In this document: piece by piece, positions 53,403 to 61,991 of the stretch | How positions within the stretch are numbered: position 1 is the first letter of the stretch | Layout of the letters: each line of letters starts with the position of its first letter | Origin: DATAGZ01 sp036263455 | Lineage (GTDB): Bacteria > Pseudomonadota > Alphaproteobacteria > Dongiales > Dongiaceae | Reading direction: 5' to 3' | Assembly (NCBI GenBank): GCA_036263455.1 | Contig: DATAGZ010000011.1 | Span: 62,001-126,000, forward strand | Length of the DNA: 64,000 nt | Notes under the pieces: generated by a model | Seen by the model: the letters and a program-made list of their open reading frames with translations, nothing else | Database searches by the model: none | Told to the model about the DNA's origin: nothing | Position numbers and translations under genes: made by a program

Positions 53403-54239
53403 ATGCTTATTTCGACCGAAGCGCTTGCCAACCGTCTGCAGAGCCTTACCCCCCCGCGCCTGCTCGATGCCACCTACGTCCTGCCTGACCAGGGAAAAAC
53501 CGCCCTCCAGATTTATGAGGAAGCGCACATACCCGGCGCATTGTTCTTTGACATCGATGCCATCGCCGATCCGGCAAGCGCACTTCCTCATATGCTGCCC
53601 ACGGCCGAACAGTTCGGCGGCCAGATGGGCATGCTCGGCCTCTCGGAAAAGGACGAGATCGTCGTCTATGACCGTGGGCCGATCCGCAGCGCGGCGCGCG
53701 CCTGGTGGAGCCTGACGCGATACGGCGCGCGCCGGGTCGCACTCCTGGACGGCGGATTGGCGAAGTGGCGCGCCGAAGGAAGGACCGTCGAAGGCGGTCC
53801 GGCCCAATTTCCTGCCCCGGCAAAGTTTCACGCGCGCCGAGACGAAAATGCCTTCGTCGACAAGCAGGGCCTCGCGCGTATACTCCGGGACGAGGCAGCC
53901 ACTCTGCTGGATGCGCGTGCGCCGGGCCGCTATTCGGGCGTCGAAGCGGAGCCCCGCCCCGGACTGCGCGCCGGTCATATTCCTGGTGCACTCAACGTCC
54001 CTTTCACGGCGCTGTTCGATGGGGATACCCTTCTGTCTCCCCACCGCCTGCGCCATCTCTTCGAAGATAAGGGCGTCGATCCCGGCCGGCATATCGTCGC
54101 CTATTGCGGCTCGGGAGTGACCGCTTGCGTTCCCCTCTTTGCGCTCAGTCTCCTCGGCGCACCGCAGCTTTCTCTTTATGATGGGTCCTGGGCCGAATGG
54201 GGCGCGGACCCAGACTGCCCCATCGAAGGAAGCGCATGA
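53403..54239 (+). CDS. sseA: 3-mercaptopyruvate/thiosulfate sulfurtransferase (double rhodanese)
   Basis: The 278-residue protein is a two-domain rhodanese. The inactive N-terminal domain carries HIPGALFFDIDAIAD, and the C-terminal one the active-site loop AYCGSGVTAC with Cys235; CGSGVT is the form typical of mercaptopyruvate sulfurtransferases. ATG 53403 lies 1 base after the alaX stop and agrees with the family start. ATGA overlap with the GNAT gene. Confidence 0.92.
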   Translation: MLISTEALANRLQSLTPPRLLDATYVLPDQGKTALQIYEEAHIPGALFFDIDAIADPASALPHMLPTAEQFGGQMGMLGLSEKDEIVVYDRGPIRSAARAWWSLTRYGARRVALLDGGLAKWRAEGRTVEGGPAQFPAPAKFHARRDENAFVDKQGLARILRDEAATLLDARAPGRYSGVEAEPRPGLRAGHIPGALNVPFTALFDGDTLLSPHRLRHLFEDKGVDPGRHIVAYCGSGVTACVPLFALSLLGAPQLSLYDGSWAEWGADPDCPIEGSA

Positions 54240-54835
54240 CGACGCGCATTCCTGTCGTGGTCACCTATCTCGAGATGACCGAGCGACCCACCGCACCCGC
54301 GCCCGCCTTGCCACGCGGCAACTTCGCCTTGCTTCACGTGGAACGGCCGAGCGTCGCCTTCTACCGCTATCTCTACAATACCGTGGGCGAGCGGTGGTTT
54401 TGGGTCGACCGCCGCCGCATGGACGACGAGACCCTGCGCACGGAGATTCAGGATGAATCCGTCGAGATTTCCGTCCTCTACGGAAAGGGCGAGCCGGTCG
54501 GTTTTGTTGAGCTCGATGGACGCACCGCACCCACCCAGACCATCGCCTATTTCGGACTGATGCCGGACTGGATCGGCCGAGGGATCGGGCGGTATCTGTT
54601 GCGCTGGGCGGTCGATCGCGCCTGGCAGCGCGGCGCATCCCGCATCGCCGTGGAAACCTGTACACTCGACCACCCCGCCGCGCTGGGTCATTACCAGCGC
54701 CTGGGTTTTCGTCCCTACCGGCAGAAGAAGAAACATATCCCCGACCCGCGCATCGAGGGCTTCATCCCAGCCTGCCACGAGCCACTCGGCACCGCGCTGG
54801 CGGCGCATTTTTCGGTACCCCATGGCGTCGCGTGA
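54236..54835 (+). CDS. GNAT-family N-acetyltransferase
   Basis: The 199-residue product has the acetyl-CoA motif A of the GNAT fold (YFGLMPDWIGRGIGRYLLRWAVDRAW, with RGIGRY as the pyrophosphate loop) and the motif B VETCTLDHPAALGHYQRLGF. The N-terminal 60 residues are less typical. The substrate is unknown. ATG 54236 overlaps sseA by 4 nt, and the 3' end overlaps metC by 14 nt. Confidence 0.87.
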   Translation: MTTRIPVVVTYLEMTERPTAPAPALPRGNFALLHVERPSVAFYRYLYNTVGERWFWVDRRRMDDETLRTEIQDESVEISVLYGKGEPVGFVELDGRTAPTQTIAYFGLMPDWIGRGIGRYLLRWAVDRAWQRGASRIAVETCTLDHPAALGHYQRLGFRPYRQKKKHIPDPRIEGFIPACHEPLGTALAAHFSVPHGVA

Positions 54836-56009
54836 CTCTAGAGACCGCACCGCGGCCATTCACGGCGGATGCGACCCGGCGGCAAATTTCGGCATCCCCA
54901 ACCCGCCGGTCTATCGCGCCTCGACGATCCTGTTTCCCTCCCTCGCCGCGCTCGAGGCCTCTGACGCGGACCGTTTCGCGGGCGTCCATTACGGCCTCTA
55001 TGGGACACCCACCACTTTCGCTTTCGAGAAAGCGGTGGCGGAACTCGAAGGTGCCGATCACGCAGTCGCGGTCCCTTCCGGCCTCGCGGCGATCACCATG
55101 GCGCTGCTGGCCTTCACCAAGCCGGGCGATCACGTTCTTATCGTCGATTCCTGCTACGGACCGACGCGAACCTTCTGCGATGCGCAGCTCGCGCGTTTCG
55201 GGATCGAGATCGGCTATTATGACCCTCTGATCGGCGAGGGTATCGCGGCACTTTTCCGTCCCAACACGCGGCTAGTTTTCCTGGAAAATCCCGGCTCCAA
55301 TTCCTTCGAGATCCAGGACGTGCCGGCAATCGCCGCTGCATGCCAGGCCCGAGGAATTATCACGATCCTGGACAATACCTGGGCGACGCCGCTTTTCTTC
55401 AAGCCTTTCGCCCACGGCGTCGATGTCTCCCTCCACGCCGTGACCAAATATATTGGTGGCCACGCCGATCTGATGCTGGGGATCATTACGACGCGCGCGG
55501 AGCATTACCGCCGGCTCAAGAACCAGGTCCACGGCATGGGCATGAGCGTCAGCCCGGAAGATTGCGCGCTTGCCTTGCGCGGTCTGCGCTCGATGCCGGC
55601 TCGCCTGGCAGAACACCAGCAAAACAGCATTGCGCTCGCCCACTGGCTCGAACAAAGGCCAGAAGTGCGTCGCGTTCTGCACCCGGCTTTGCCCAGCCAT
55701 CCCGGCCACGATCTGTGGCGCCGCGATTTCACCGGCGCAACCGGCCTGTTTGCCATTGAACTGCACCCCACCGACAAGACAGCCATCGCCGCCATGGTCA
55801 GCGGCATGCGCTGGTTCGGCCTCGGCTATTCCTGGGGCGGGGTCGAGAGCCTGATCCTGCCGGTTCACGAAACGTCGCGGCGGGTCGTGCGCCGCGACTG
55901 GTGCGCGGGCCCGGTCCTGCGCCTGCATGCCGGGCTCGAAGATGTTGAAGATTTGAAAGAAGATCTGGCTGCGGGATTCGCGCGCCTCACCGAGGCCCAA
56001 ACACCATGA
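54822..56009 (+). CDS. metC: Cystathionine beta-lyase
   Basis: MetC cleaves cystathionine to homocysteine, pyruvate and ammonia. The 395-residue Cys/Met-metabolism PLP enzyme has YGLYGTPTTFAFEKAVAELEG, VPSGLAAIT, DNTWATPLFFKP and the PLP lysine in SLHAVTKYIGGHADLMLG (Lys209). The WATP and SLGGVESLI-like (YSWGGVESLILP) segments are typical of the alphaproteobacterial MetC form. It overlaps hisI by 4 nt. Confidence 0.93.
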   Translation: MASRDSRDRTAAIHGGCDPAANFGIPNPPVYRASTILFPSLAALEASDADRFAGVHYGLYGTPTTFAFEKAVAELEGADHAVAVPSGLAAITMALLAFTKPGDHVLIVDSCYGPTRTFCDAQLARFGIEIGYYDPLIGEGIAALFRPNTRLVFLENPGSNSFEIQDVPAIAAACQARGIITILDNTWATPLFFKPFAHGVDVSLHAVTKYIGGHADLMLGIITTRAEHYRRLKNQVHGMGMSVSPEDCALALRGLRSMPARLAEHQQNSIALAHWLEQRPEVRRVLHPALPSHPGHDLWRRDFTGATGLFAIELHPTDKTAIAAMVSGMRWFGLGYSWGGVESLILPVHETSRRVVRRDWCAGPVLRLHAGLEDVEDLKEDLAAGFARLTEAQTP

Positions 56010-56347
56010 TCGCCCTCGAAAGCGTCGCCTTCAATCGGGACGGATTGGTGCCGGCAATTGCCCAGCAACATGACACCGGCGAGGTGCTGATGATGGCCTG
56101 GATGAACCGCGAGAGCCTCGAGGAGACGCTGCGCACCAGGCGCGTCTGTTATTGGTCGCGCTCGCGCGGAGCGCTCTGGCGCAAGGGTGAGAGCTCGGGC
56201 CATGTCCAGACCCTCATCAAGGCGAGGTTGGATTGCGACGGCGACACCATCCTGCTGCTTGTCGACCAGCACGGCCCGGCCTGTCATACTGGTGCGCGCT
56301 CCTGCTTCTTCGAGGCGCTCGACGCATCGACACACTCCGACCCTTAA
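56006..56347 (+). CDS. hisI: Phosphoribosyl-AMP cyclohydrolase
   Basis: HisI opens the purine ring of PR-AMP in histidine synthesis. The 113-residue product has the whole stand-alone cyclohydrolase core: GEVLMMAWMNRESLEETL, YWSRSRGALWRKGESSGHVQ (with conserved His) and the metal cysteines in DCDGDTILLLVDQHGPACHTGARSCF. It is short but complete, without the HisE domain. It is far from hisBH at the left edge. ATGA overlap with metC and a 4-nt convergent overlap with the ALDH gene. Confidence 0.95.
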   Translation: MIALESVAFNRDGLVPAIAQQHDTGEVLMMAWMNRESLEETLRTRRVCYWSRSRGALWRKGESSGHVQTLIKARLDCDGDTILLLVDQHGPACHTGARSCFFEALDASTHSDP

Positions 56348-57861
56348 GCCGCTGGCTTTACGTCAAAATTGATTCCCTGGGCGAGCGGCAGCTTGTCCGA
56401 GTAATTGATGGTGTTGGTGGCGCGGCGCATGTAGTTCTTCCAGGCATCCGAGCCTGATTCGCGCCCGCCGCCCGTCTCTTTTTCGCCGCCGAAGGCGCCG
56501 CCAATCTCCGCGCCCGACGGGCCGATATTGACATTGGCGATGCCGCAATCGCTCCCCTGGGCGGAGAGGAACAGTTCCGCCTCGCGCACATCATTGGTGA
56601 AGATGCAGGAGGAGAGACCCTGGGGCACGGCATTGTGCATCCGAATCGCCTCCGCCAAGTCCGTATAGGTCATGACATACAGAATCGGCGCGAAAGTCTC
56701 GCGCTTCACGACGGAACTTTGCGATTTCATCTCGACGATTGCCGGCTGGACATAGAAGCCGCCGCTCTTCCCCGGCACCTTGACGCGCTCGCCGCCGCTG
56801 ACCTTGCCACCTTCGGCGCGCGCTTCGGCCAGGGCCTGTTGCATGCGGTCATAGGCGCCCTCGTCGATTAGAGGGCCTATGAGCGTTTTCGCCTGCAAAG
56901 GGTCTCCTATGGCCAGGCTGGCATAGGCCGCCTGCAGGCGGGGCAAAAGCTTGCCGAGGATAGAGCGGTGGACGATCAGCCGGCGCAGGCTCGTGCATCG
57001 CTGGCCCGCGGTTCCGGCCGCCGAGAAGGTAATCGCGCGTACGGCAAGCTCCAGATCGGCGCTCGGGCAGACGATCATCGCATTGTTGCCGCCGAGTTCG
57101 AGCAAAGCTCGCCCGAAGCGCGCGGCGACGCGAGGGCCGACTTCACCACCCATCCGGGTCGAGCCGGTGGCGCTGACGAGCGGAACGCGATGGTCATCGA
57201 CTAGTATCTGGCCGATATCCCTCTCGCCGACGATGACGTCGCTCAGTCCCCTGGGGATGCTCCCGAAACGCTTGGCGGCGCGGGCGAAGATCGCCTGGCA
57301 GGCCAACGCTGAGAGCGGCGTCTTTTCCGAGGGCTTCCACAGAACCGCGTTTCCGCAGACAATCGCCAGGGCAAAATTCCATGCCCAGACCGCTACGGGG
57401 AAATTGAAGGCGCTGATGATTCCGATAACGCCCAGCGGGTGCCAGCTTTCCATCATGCGGTGGCCGGGACGTTCGGAGGCGATCGTCAAGCCATAGAGCT
57501 GGCGCGACAGGCCGCAGGCAAAATCGCAAATATCGATCATTTCCTGGACCTCGCCGCGGCCCTCCTCGAGGATCTTTCCGCATTCGCGGGAAATCAGGGT
57601 GGCGAGATCCTCCTTGTGGCTGCGCAATTCCTCGCCGAGCAACCGGATCAATTCACCGCGCTTGGGTGCGGGCACCGCGCGCCAGGCGAGAAAAGCGTCG
57701 TGGGCCTGAGCGATCTTGCGTTCGACCGCGGCCCTATTATCGGTCTTGAGCCGGGCAAGTTCGCTGCCATCGATCGGCGAGCGCACCGGAAGCGTCCCCC
57801 GGGCGGCCATTGCCGAGGCAATGCCCAATCTGCGGGCGAGCGGAAGAATGGAAGATGTCAT
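56344..57861 (-). CDS. ALDH7-type aldehyde dehydrogenase (alpha-aminoadipic semialdehyde dehydrogenase-like)
   Basis: The 505-residue NAD-dependent aldehyde dehydrogenase resembles antiquitin/AmaB, which oxidises 2-aminoadipate 6-semialdehyde (piperideine-6-carboxylate) in lysine breakdown. It shows SAFNFPVAVWAWNFALAIVCGN, the general base Glu255 in LLELGGNNAMIV, the catalytic Cys289 in GTAGQRCTSLRRL and the C-terminal GGEKETGGGRESGSDAWKNYMRR that is characteristic of the ALDH7 group. The physiological substrate is inferred from family only. Confidence 0.88.
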   Translation of the reverse strand: MTSSILPLARRLGIASAMAARGTLPVRSPIDGSELARLKTDNRAAVERKIAQAHDAFLAWRAVPAPKRGELIRLLGEELRSHKEDLATLISRECGKILEEGRGEVQEMIDICDFACGLSRQLYGLTIASERPGHRMMESWHPLGVIGIISAFNFPVAVWAWNFALAIVCGNAVLWKPSEKTPLSALACQAIFARAAKRFGSIPRGLSDVIVGERDIGQILVDDHRVPLVSATGSTRMGGEVGPRVAARFGRALLELGGNNAMIVCPSADLELAVRAITFSAAGTAGQRCTSLRRLIVHRSILGKLLPRLQAAYASLAIGDPLQAKTLIGPLIDEGAYDRMQQALAEARAEGGKVSGGERVKVPGKSGGFYVQPAIVEMKSQSSVVKRETFAPILYVMTYTDLAEAIRMHNAVPQGLSSCIFTNDVREAELFLSAQGSDCGIANVNIGPSGAEIGGAFGGEKETGGGRESGSDAWKNYMRRATNTINYSDKLPLAQGINFDVKPAA

Positions 57862-57966
57862 GGTTCACCTCATTGGAACAGCCCACCCCTTACGAGCCGG
57901 CATATGTCGCGGCCGTGCTATAGCAGAGCGGCGGCGGCCATTCAAATCATGCCTGGCAGGGTATTG

Positions 57967-57987
57967 CCGGCCCCTCAGGGAGGCCGG
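57967..57987 (-). terminator. Hairpin just after leuA
   Basis: Three bases after the leuA stop the minus strand can fold an 8-bp GC-rich stem (CCGGCC arm at 57987-57982, GGCCGG arm at 57972-57967). No T-run follows, so if it terminates transcription it would be inefficient or need a factor; it could also act as an mRNA 3' stabiliser. Confidence 0.3.
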
Positions 57988-57990
57988 ATA

Positions 57991-59658
57991 CTATTCCCGG
58001 TCGCGATTGACGGCGCTGAGCAGGGCGCGCAGGGAGGCCGCGATGATGTTGCGGTGGATGGCCGCGCCGAATTCCTGCCGCGCCTTAGGCGTGCGCACCT
58101 CGACATAGGCAATGGCGGCCGCATCGGCGCCCTTTCCTACCGCGTGCTCCGAATAATCGACGATCTCATAGGTCCCCAGCCCGTGCCGCTTCAGCGCATC
58201 GATACAGGCATCGAGCGGGCCATTCCCCTCGCCCGTGACACTCGTCCGTTTGCCGGCTTCGAGGAGCGTGGCAGTGAGCTGGCACCGGTCCTCGCCCTGG
58301 GGCGTGATATTGAAATCGATCAGATTGAAGGAAGTATTCCGGTCGACATAGGCCTTTTGGAAAGACTGCCAAATCTCGGGGCCGGTGACCTCCCGCCCGG
58401 TATGGTCGGCGATAGCCTGGACCACCTGGCTGAAATGCATCTGGAGCGCGCGGGGAAGCCGGATACCATGATCCTGTTCGAGGAGATAGGCGATCCCGCC
58501 CTTGCCCGACTGGCTGTTGATGCGAATAACCGCCTCGTAGTCCCGGCCCACATCCTTGGGATCGATCGGCAGGTAGGGAACCTCCCACAGCCCGGTATTG
58601 CTCTTTTTGAGCGCCTCGAATCCCTTCTTGATCGCATCCTGGTGCGAGCCCGAAAACGCCGTAAAAACCAGATCGCCGGCATAGGGATGGCGCGGATGGA
58701 CCGGGAGCTGGTTGCAATATTCGGCCGTTTCGCGAATGGAAGTGATATCCGAAAAATCTATTTGAGGATCAATACCTTGCGTAAATAAATTCAAGCCAAG
58801 CGTCACCAGATCGACGTTGCCGGTCCGCTCGCCATTCCCGAACAGCGTCCCTTCGATCCGATCGGCGCCCGCCATGAGGCCGAGCTCGGCCGCGGCCACG
58901 CCTGTGCCACGATCATTGTGGGGGTGCAGGCTGACGATGATGCGATCCCGGCCAGGGATATGACGGCAGAAATACTCGATCTGGTCGGCATAAATATTGG
59001 GCGTGGCCATTTCCACCGTCGCGGGCAGATTGAAGATGCACTTCCGCTCCCGGCTGGGCTGCCAGATTTCTGCCACCGCCTCGCACACCTCGAGCGTATA
59101 GTCGATCTCCGTTCCGGTGAAGGATTCGGGGGAATATTCGAACTGGAATTCGGTCCCGCCCGATTGGCGTTGGGCATAATCGGCGACCCAGCGTGCCCCT
59201 GTCACCGCGATCTGCTTGACTCCCGCCCGATCCTGGCGGAACACCACCCGTCTCTGCAATTCAGAAGTGGAATTATAGACATGGACGATGGCCCGGCGCG
59301 CGCCCTGCAGAGCCTCATAGGTCCGGGCAATCAACGCTTCACGCGCCTGGGTCAGTACTTGGATGGTGACATCCTCGGGAACCAGCTCTTCTTCGATCAG
59401 CTGGCGGACGAAATCGAAATCGGTCTGGGAAGCGGAGGGAAAGCCAACCTCGATCTCCTTATATCCCATGGCCACAAGCGCGCGGAACATCCGCTTCTTG
59501 CGCTCGGGACCCATTGGGTCGATCAAGGCCTGGTTGCCATCGCGAAGATCGACGGAGCACCAAATGGGCGCGGCCTGGATAACCCGGCTGGGCCATTGGC
59601 GGGTTTCGAGCCGCAAGGGTTCGAAGGGGCGGTATTTTTTAGAAGGATCGATAGACAT
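57991..59658 (-). CDS. leuA: 2-isopropylmalate synthase
   Basis: LeuA condenses 2-oxoisovalerate and acetyl-CoA, the committed step of leucine synthesis. The 555-residue product is the longer (LeuA2-like) form, beginning KYRPFEPLRLETRQWPSR with the barrel motif WCSVDLRDGNQALIDPM, the metal motif VSLHPHNDRGTGVAAAELGLMAGADRIEGTLFGNGERTGNVDL, and a C-terminal LeuA dimer/allosteric domain for leucine feedback (about 430-555; GEGNGPLDACIDAL). ATG 59658 lies 4 bases after AGG in a leader that can fold over this ribosome site. Confidence 0.95.
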   Translation of the reverse strand: MSIDPSKKYRPFEPLRLETRQWPSRVIQAAPIWCSVDLRDGNQALIDPMGPERKKRMFRALVAMGYKEIEVGFPSASQTDFDFVRQLIEEELVPEDVTIQVLTQAREALIARTYEALQGARRAIVHVYNSTSELQRRVVFRQDRAGVKQIAVTGARWVADYAQRQSGGTEFQFEYSPESFTGTEIDYTLEVCEAVAEIWQPSRERKCIFNLPATVEMATPNIYADQIEYFCRHIPGRDRIIVSLHPHNDRGTGVAAAELGLMAGADRIEGTLFGNGERTGNVDLVTLGLNLFTQGIDPQIDFSDITSIRETAEYCNQLPVHPRHPYAGDLVFTAFSGSHQDAIKKGFEALKKSNTGLWEVPYLPIDPKDVGRDYEAVIRINSQSGKGGIAYLLEQDHGIRLPRALQMHFSQVVQAIADHTGREVTGPEIWQSFQKAYVDRNTSFNLIDFNITPQGEDRCQLTATLLEAGKRTSVTGEGNGPLDACIDALKRHGLGTYEIVDYSEHAVGKGADAAAIAYVEVRTPKARQEFGAAIHRNIIAASLRALLSAVNRDRE

Positions 59659-59740
59659 TGTTACCTGCGAATTTCACGAAAAAGGAGTGCGGCGCCCATT
59701 GGGCCACCGCACCACTAAGTCGCAGGTTATTGCGTAACAT
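59639..59740 (-). CDS. Possible leucine-rich leader peptide of leuA
   Basis: A 33-codon frame starting ATG at 59740 begins MLRNNLRL, with three leucine codons (TTA, CTG, CTT) in the first eight, and runs through the leader hairpin to TAA at 59639, overlapping the leuA start by 20 bases. An in-frame ATG at 59758 lies at the predicted transcription start. There is no clear Shine-Dalgarno site. Leu-rich codons in front of an attenuator suggest a regulatory peptide, but the read-through into leuA is unusual. Confidence 0.4.
   Translation of the reverse strand: MLRNNLRLSGAVAQWAPHSFFVKFAGNNVYRSF
59663..59727 (-). promoter_or_regulatory. Candidate leuA attenuator with ribosome-site sequestration
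   Basis: The minus-strand leader contains a terminator-like hairpin: arms GTGCGG (59712-59707 on the plus map as CCGCAC) and its complement at 59692-59687, with an inner GCCC/GGGC stem, followed by TCC and five Ts (59683-59679). Outside it, an 8-base perfect pair TCGCAGGT/ACCTGCGA (plus-strand 59720-59727 and 59663-59670) brackets the hairpin; its downstream arm contains the AGG that should bind ribosomes for leuA. The upstream arm coincides with the Leu codons CTG and, next to it, CTT of the leader frame. Confidence 0.7.
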
Positions 59741-59765
59741 ATTGAAAATAAAAAACATGGCGGTC

Positions 59766-59794
59766 AGGATACGATGAGAGCCGCCTTTCGTCAA
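59766..59794 (-). promoter_or_regulatory. Sigma70-type promoter of leuA
   Basis: On the minus strand TTGACG (59794-59789) is followed after exactly 17 bases by TATCCT (59771-59766). The predicted start is at about 59759-59758, giving a leader of about 100 bases that contains the attenuator. It lies just past the stop of the upstream DUF465 gene. Confidence 0.6.
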
Positions 59795-59802
59795 GCCGTC
59801 GG

Positions 59803-59979
59803 TCAGTTTGGGTCCTGGCCGGCGAAATGGGCGAGTTCCTCCTTGATCTTGAGCTTCTGCTTTTTCAAAGCGGCAATCGCTATGGCATCTGGATGAGGAC
59901 GCTGCTCTTCGCGGTCGATCCTTATTTCCAAATCGGCATGCTTGCTCTTAAGGGCATTGACATGGGATTCGATATTCAT
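59803..59979 (-). CDS. DUF465/YdcH-family small protein (second copy)
   Basis: A 58-residue coding frame, MNIESHVNALKSKHADLEIRID at the start and ALKKQKLKIKEELAHF near the end, matches the DUF465 coiled-coil family (the KKQKLxxKEEL motif is typical). ATG 59979 is preceded by GGGAGG at 5 bases. It shares the family, but little identity, with the copy at 47033-47236. It sits upstream of the leuA promoter on the same strand and is divergent from ubiX. Confidence 0.87.
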   Translation of the reverse strand: MNIESHVNALKSKHADLEIRIDREEQRPHPDAIAIAALKKQKLKIKEELAHFAGQDPN

Positions 59980-60055
59980 GCATTCCTCCCACCTTGTGAC
60001 CCGGTGATGCTACGACAAAAACCCTCCCCTGCCAAGGGATTTAAAGGCTGCAATC

Positions 60056-60661
60056 ATGCGTAAAATAAAGAAGAAAAAAAGCAATGACTTGCCCTTGATC
60101 GTGGGAATTTCCGGCGCGTCGGGCAGCATCTATGGTTTGCGGCTTATCGACATGCTCGCCGAACTTGGCATTGCCGTCGAGGCGGTGATTACCCGGACGG
60201 GCAAGATCACGATCGCCCACGAGACCGACGTCAAGCTGGCGGCGCTCGCCCGCAAGGTGCGGCTTCATGACGAGCTGGATATGACCGCGCCGATCGCGAG
60301 CGGCTCCTACCCGACCCGCGGCATGATCGTGGCGCCCTGCTCGGTCAAGAGCCTTGCCGAAATTGCCCACGGGATGCCCCAGACGCTGCTGACGCGCGCA
60401 GCGGACGTCACGCTCAAAGAGCAGCGGCGGCTTGTCCTGATGGTACGCGAGACACCCCTGCACATGGGCCACCTGCGCAATATGCTGGCCGCGGCCGAGA
60501 TGGGCGCGATCATCGCACCACCCGTGCCGGCCTTCTATAACCGCCCGCAGACCCTCGCCGAAATGGTGGAATATGGGCTGGGCCGGGTATTGGACCTCTT
60601 TGATATTGAGGTCGAGGGGCTCAAGCGGTGGAAGGCTGCTCCAGCGCGAGCCCTGCGATAA
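60056..60661 (+). CDS. ubiX: Flavin prenyltransferase UbiX
   Basis: UbiX attaches a dimethylallyl group to FMN to make the prenylated flavin used by the UbiD decarboxylase in ubiquinone synthesis. The 201-residue product has VGISGASGSIYGLRLIDML (about 16-34), IAHETD, IASGSYPTRGMIVAPCSVKSLAEIAHG and LVLMVRETPLHMGHLRNMLAAAEMGAIIAPPVPAFYNRPQT. The N-terminal KIKKKK tail is slightly longer than usual. Its last 41 bases overlap the convergent TIGR02444-type gene. Confidence 0.95.
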   Translation: MRKIKKKKSNDLPLIVGISGASGSIYGLRLIDMLAELGIAVEAVITRTGKITIAHETDVKLAALARKVRLHDELDMTAPIASGSYPTRGMIVAPCSVKSLAEIAHGMPQTLLTRAADVTLKEQRRLVLMVRETPLHMGHLRNMLAAAEMGAIIAPPVPAFYNRPQTLAEMVEYGLGRVLDLFDIEVEGLKRWKAAPARALR

Positions 60662-61121
60662 GCGGATCGGCCGCCGCGCGATCGCGCCCGAGAAAATCGC
60701 AGAGATAAGCCTCCAGCGCCTGCCGAACGAGCGTTGCACGGGACCCGGATACACGCTGCGCATGGGATGATAGATGCTGGGCCAGCATATATTGGGACCG
60801 CTTCTCCGCTTCCATTTCGGCACTGTAGAGGCCGCGATAGATGACGTCCTTCTTGCCGACTTCATCGCGGGCATATTTACGCGCACGCCTCAGCGGGACG
60901 ATGACACGCTCCCGCCAGTTGCGTATTTGCGCATCGAGGGCGGCGATGCCGGATTTGTCCAGTGCGCGGCCCTGCTCGCCGGCATAACAGCACAGAAGGA
61001 CGAGGTTGACGTCGGCCCCGAACATGTTCTGAAGCCGAAGGCATAGATCCTGGATCGGTGCCTGACCATAAAAGCGCAGCGAAAAGGCCCAAAAATCCGT
61101 GGCGAAGCTCGGTGTACCCAT
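60621..61121 (-). CDS. TIGR02444-family protein (DUF2390)
   Basis: The 166-residue protein matches TIGR02444/DUF2390: FWAFSLRFYGQAPIQDLCLRLQN, VNLVLLCCYAGEQGRALD, and LDAQIRNWRERVIVPLRRARK. The function is unknown. Start ATG 61121 has GGAGG 8 bases upstream; longer starts at 61148 or 61166 would overlap the divergent ygfZ start. It converges on and overlaps ubiX by 41 bases. Confidence 0.82.
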   Translation of the reverse strand: MGTPSFATDFWAFSLRFYGQAPIQDLCLRLQNMFGADVNLVLLCCYAGEQGRALDKSGIAALDAQIRNWRERVIVPLRRARKYARDEVGKKDVIYRGLYSAEMEAEKRSQYMLAQHLSSHAQRVSGSRATLVRQALEAYLCDFLGRDRAAADPLIAGLALEQPSTA

Positions 61122-61157
61122 CTTGCCAGCCTCCGCGCCGTGCTTCATATTTTGTCC

Positions 61158-61991
61158 ATGATCCATCTTTCCCACCGTACGATCGTCGCGATTGCCGGAG
61201 CAGACCGGCATACTTTCCTGAATGGCCTTATCAGCAATAATAGCATGGGACTCACGTCCGGCCAGCTTCGATACGCCGTCTTTCTCACGCCGCAGGGACG
61301 TTTTCTGTTCGACCTCTTCTTCGCCGAGGATGGTGAACGTCTGCTTCTCGATGTCGAAGCCGCGCGGGCCGAGGATTTTATGCGCCGACTGCGCCTGTTC
61401 AAGCTCCGCTCGGCAGTCGAAATAAGCGCAGTTGCCAACCTTGCGGTCCATGCGCAATGGGAGGATATACCAATCGAAAAACCCGGCATTTTTCGCGATC
61501 CCCGCCTTTCCGCCATGGGGTGGCGGGCCTTTCTTCCGGCCGACGCGCGGACGAGCGATGCGGCCCTGCCCACCTATCACCACCACCGTATCGGCCTGGG
61601 CGTCCCCGAAAGCGGCCTCGAACTTGTCCCGCAGAAATCCATTCCGCTGGAAAACGGCCTCGATGAACTCAACGCCATCGACTGGGAGAAGGGATGCTAC
61701 ATGGGTCAGGAACTGACGGCGCGGACGCGCTATCGCGGGCTCGTGCGCAAGCGCCTGCTGCCGTTAAGGATCGAAGGCCAGGCGCCTGCCCCGGGCGAAA
61801 CGCTGATGCTCGGTACCACAGAAGCGGGAACGCTGATGAGCGTCTCGCCCATGGGTGACATCGGGCTCGGCATGATCCGGCTCGAGCATCTGCCGCCCGC
61901 CAGCGTGGAAGGGCTCACCGCCGGTCAGGCACGGCTGTTCCCTTCCATACCCGCGTGGATGCGTCTGCCCGAACCGCAGCCAACCGATTAG
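61158..61991 (+). CDS. ygfZ: YgfZ/GcvT-domain folate-binding protein
   Basis: YgfZ-type proteins help repair or assemble iron-sulfur enzymes using tetrahydrofolate. The 277-residue product keeps the signature KGCYMGQELTAR (about 180-191) with its essential cysteine, preceded by LPLENGLDELNAIDWE, and has the GcvT-like N-terminal half (FLNGLISNNS, YAVFLTPQGRFLFDLFF). ATG 61158 agrees with the family start (MIHLSHRTIVAIAG). It overlaps the end of the convergent ilvD by 4 nt. Confidence 0.92.
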   Translation: MIHLSHRTIVAIAGADRHTFLNGLISNNSMGLTSGQLRYAVFLTPQGRFLFDLFFAEDGERLLLDVEAARAEDFMRRLRLFKLRSAVEISAVANLAVHAQWEDIPIEKPGIFRDPRLSAMGWRAFLPADARTSDAALPTYHHHRIGLGVPESGLELVPQKSIPLENGLDELNAIDWEKGCYMGQELTARTRYRGLVRKRLLPLRIEGQAPAPGETLMLGTTEAGTLMSVSPMGDIGLGMIRLEHLPPASVEGLTAGQARLFPSIPAWMRLPEPQPTD

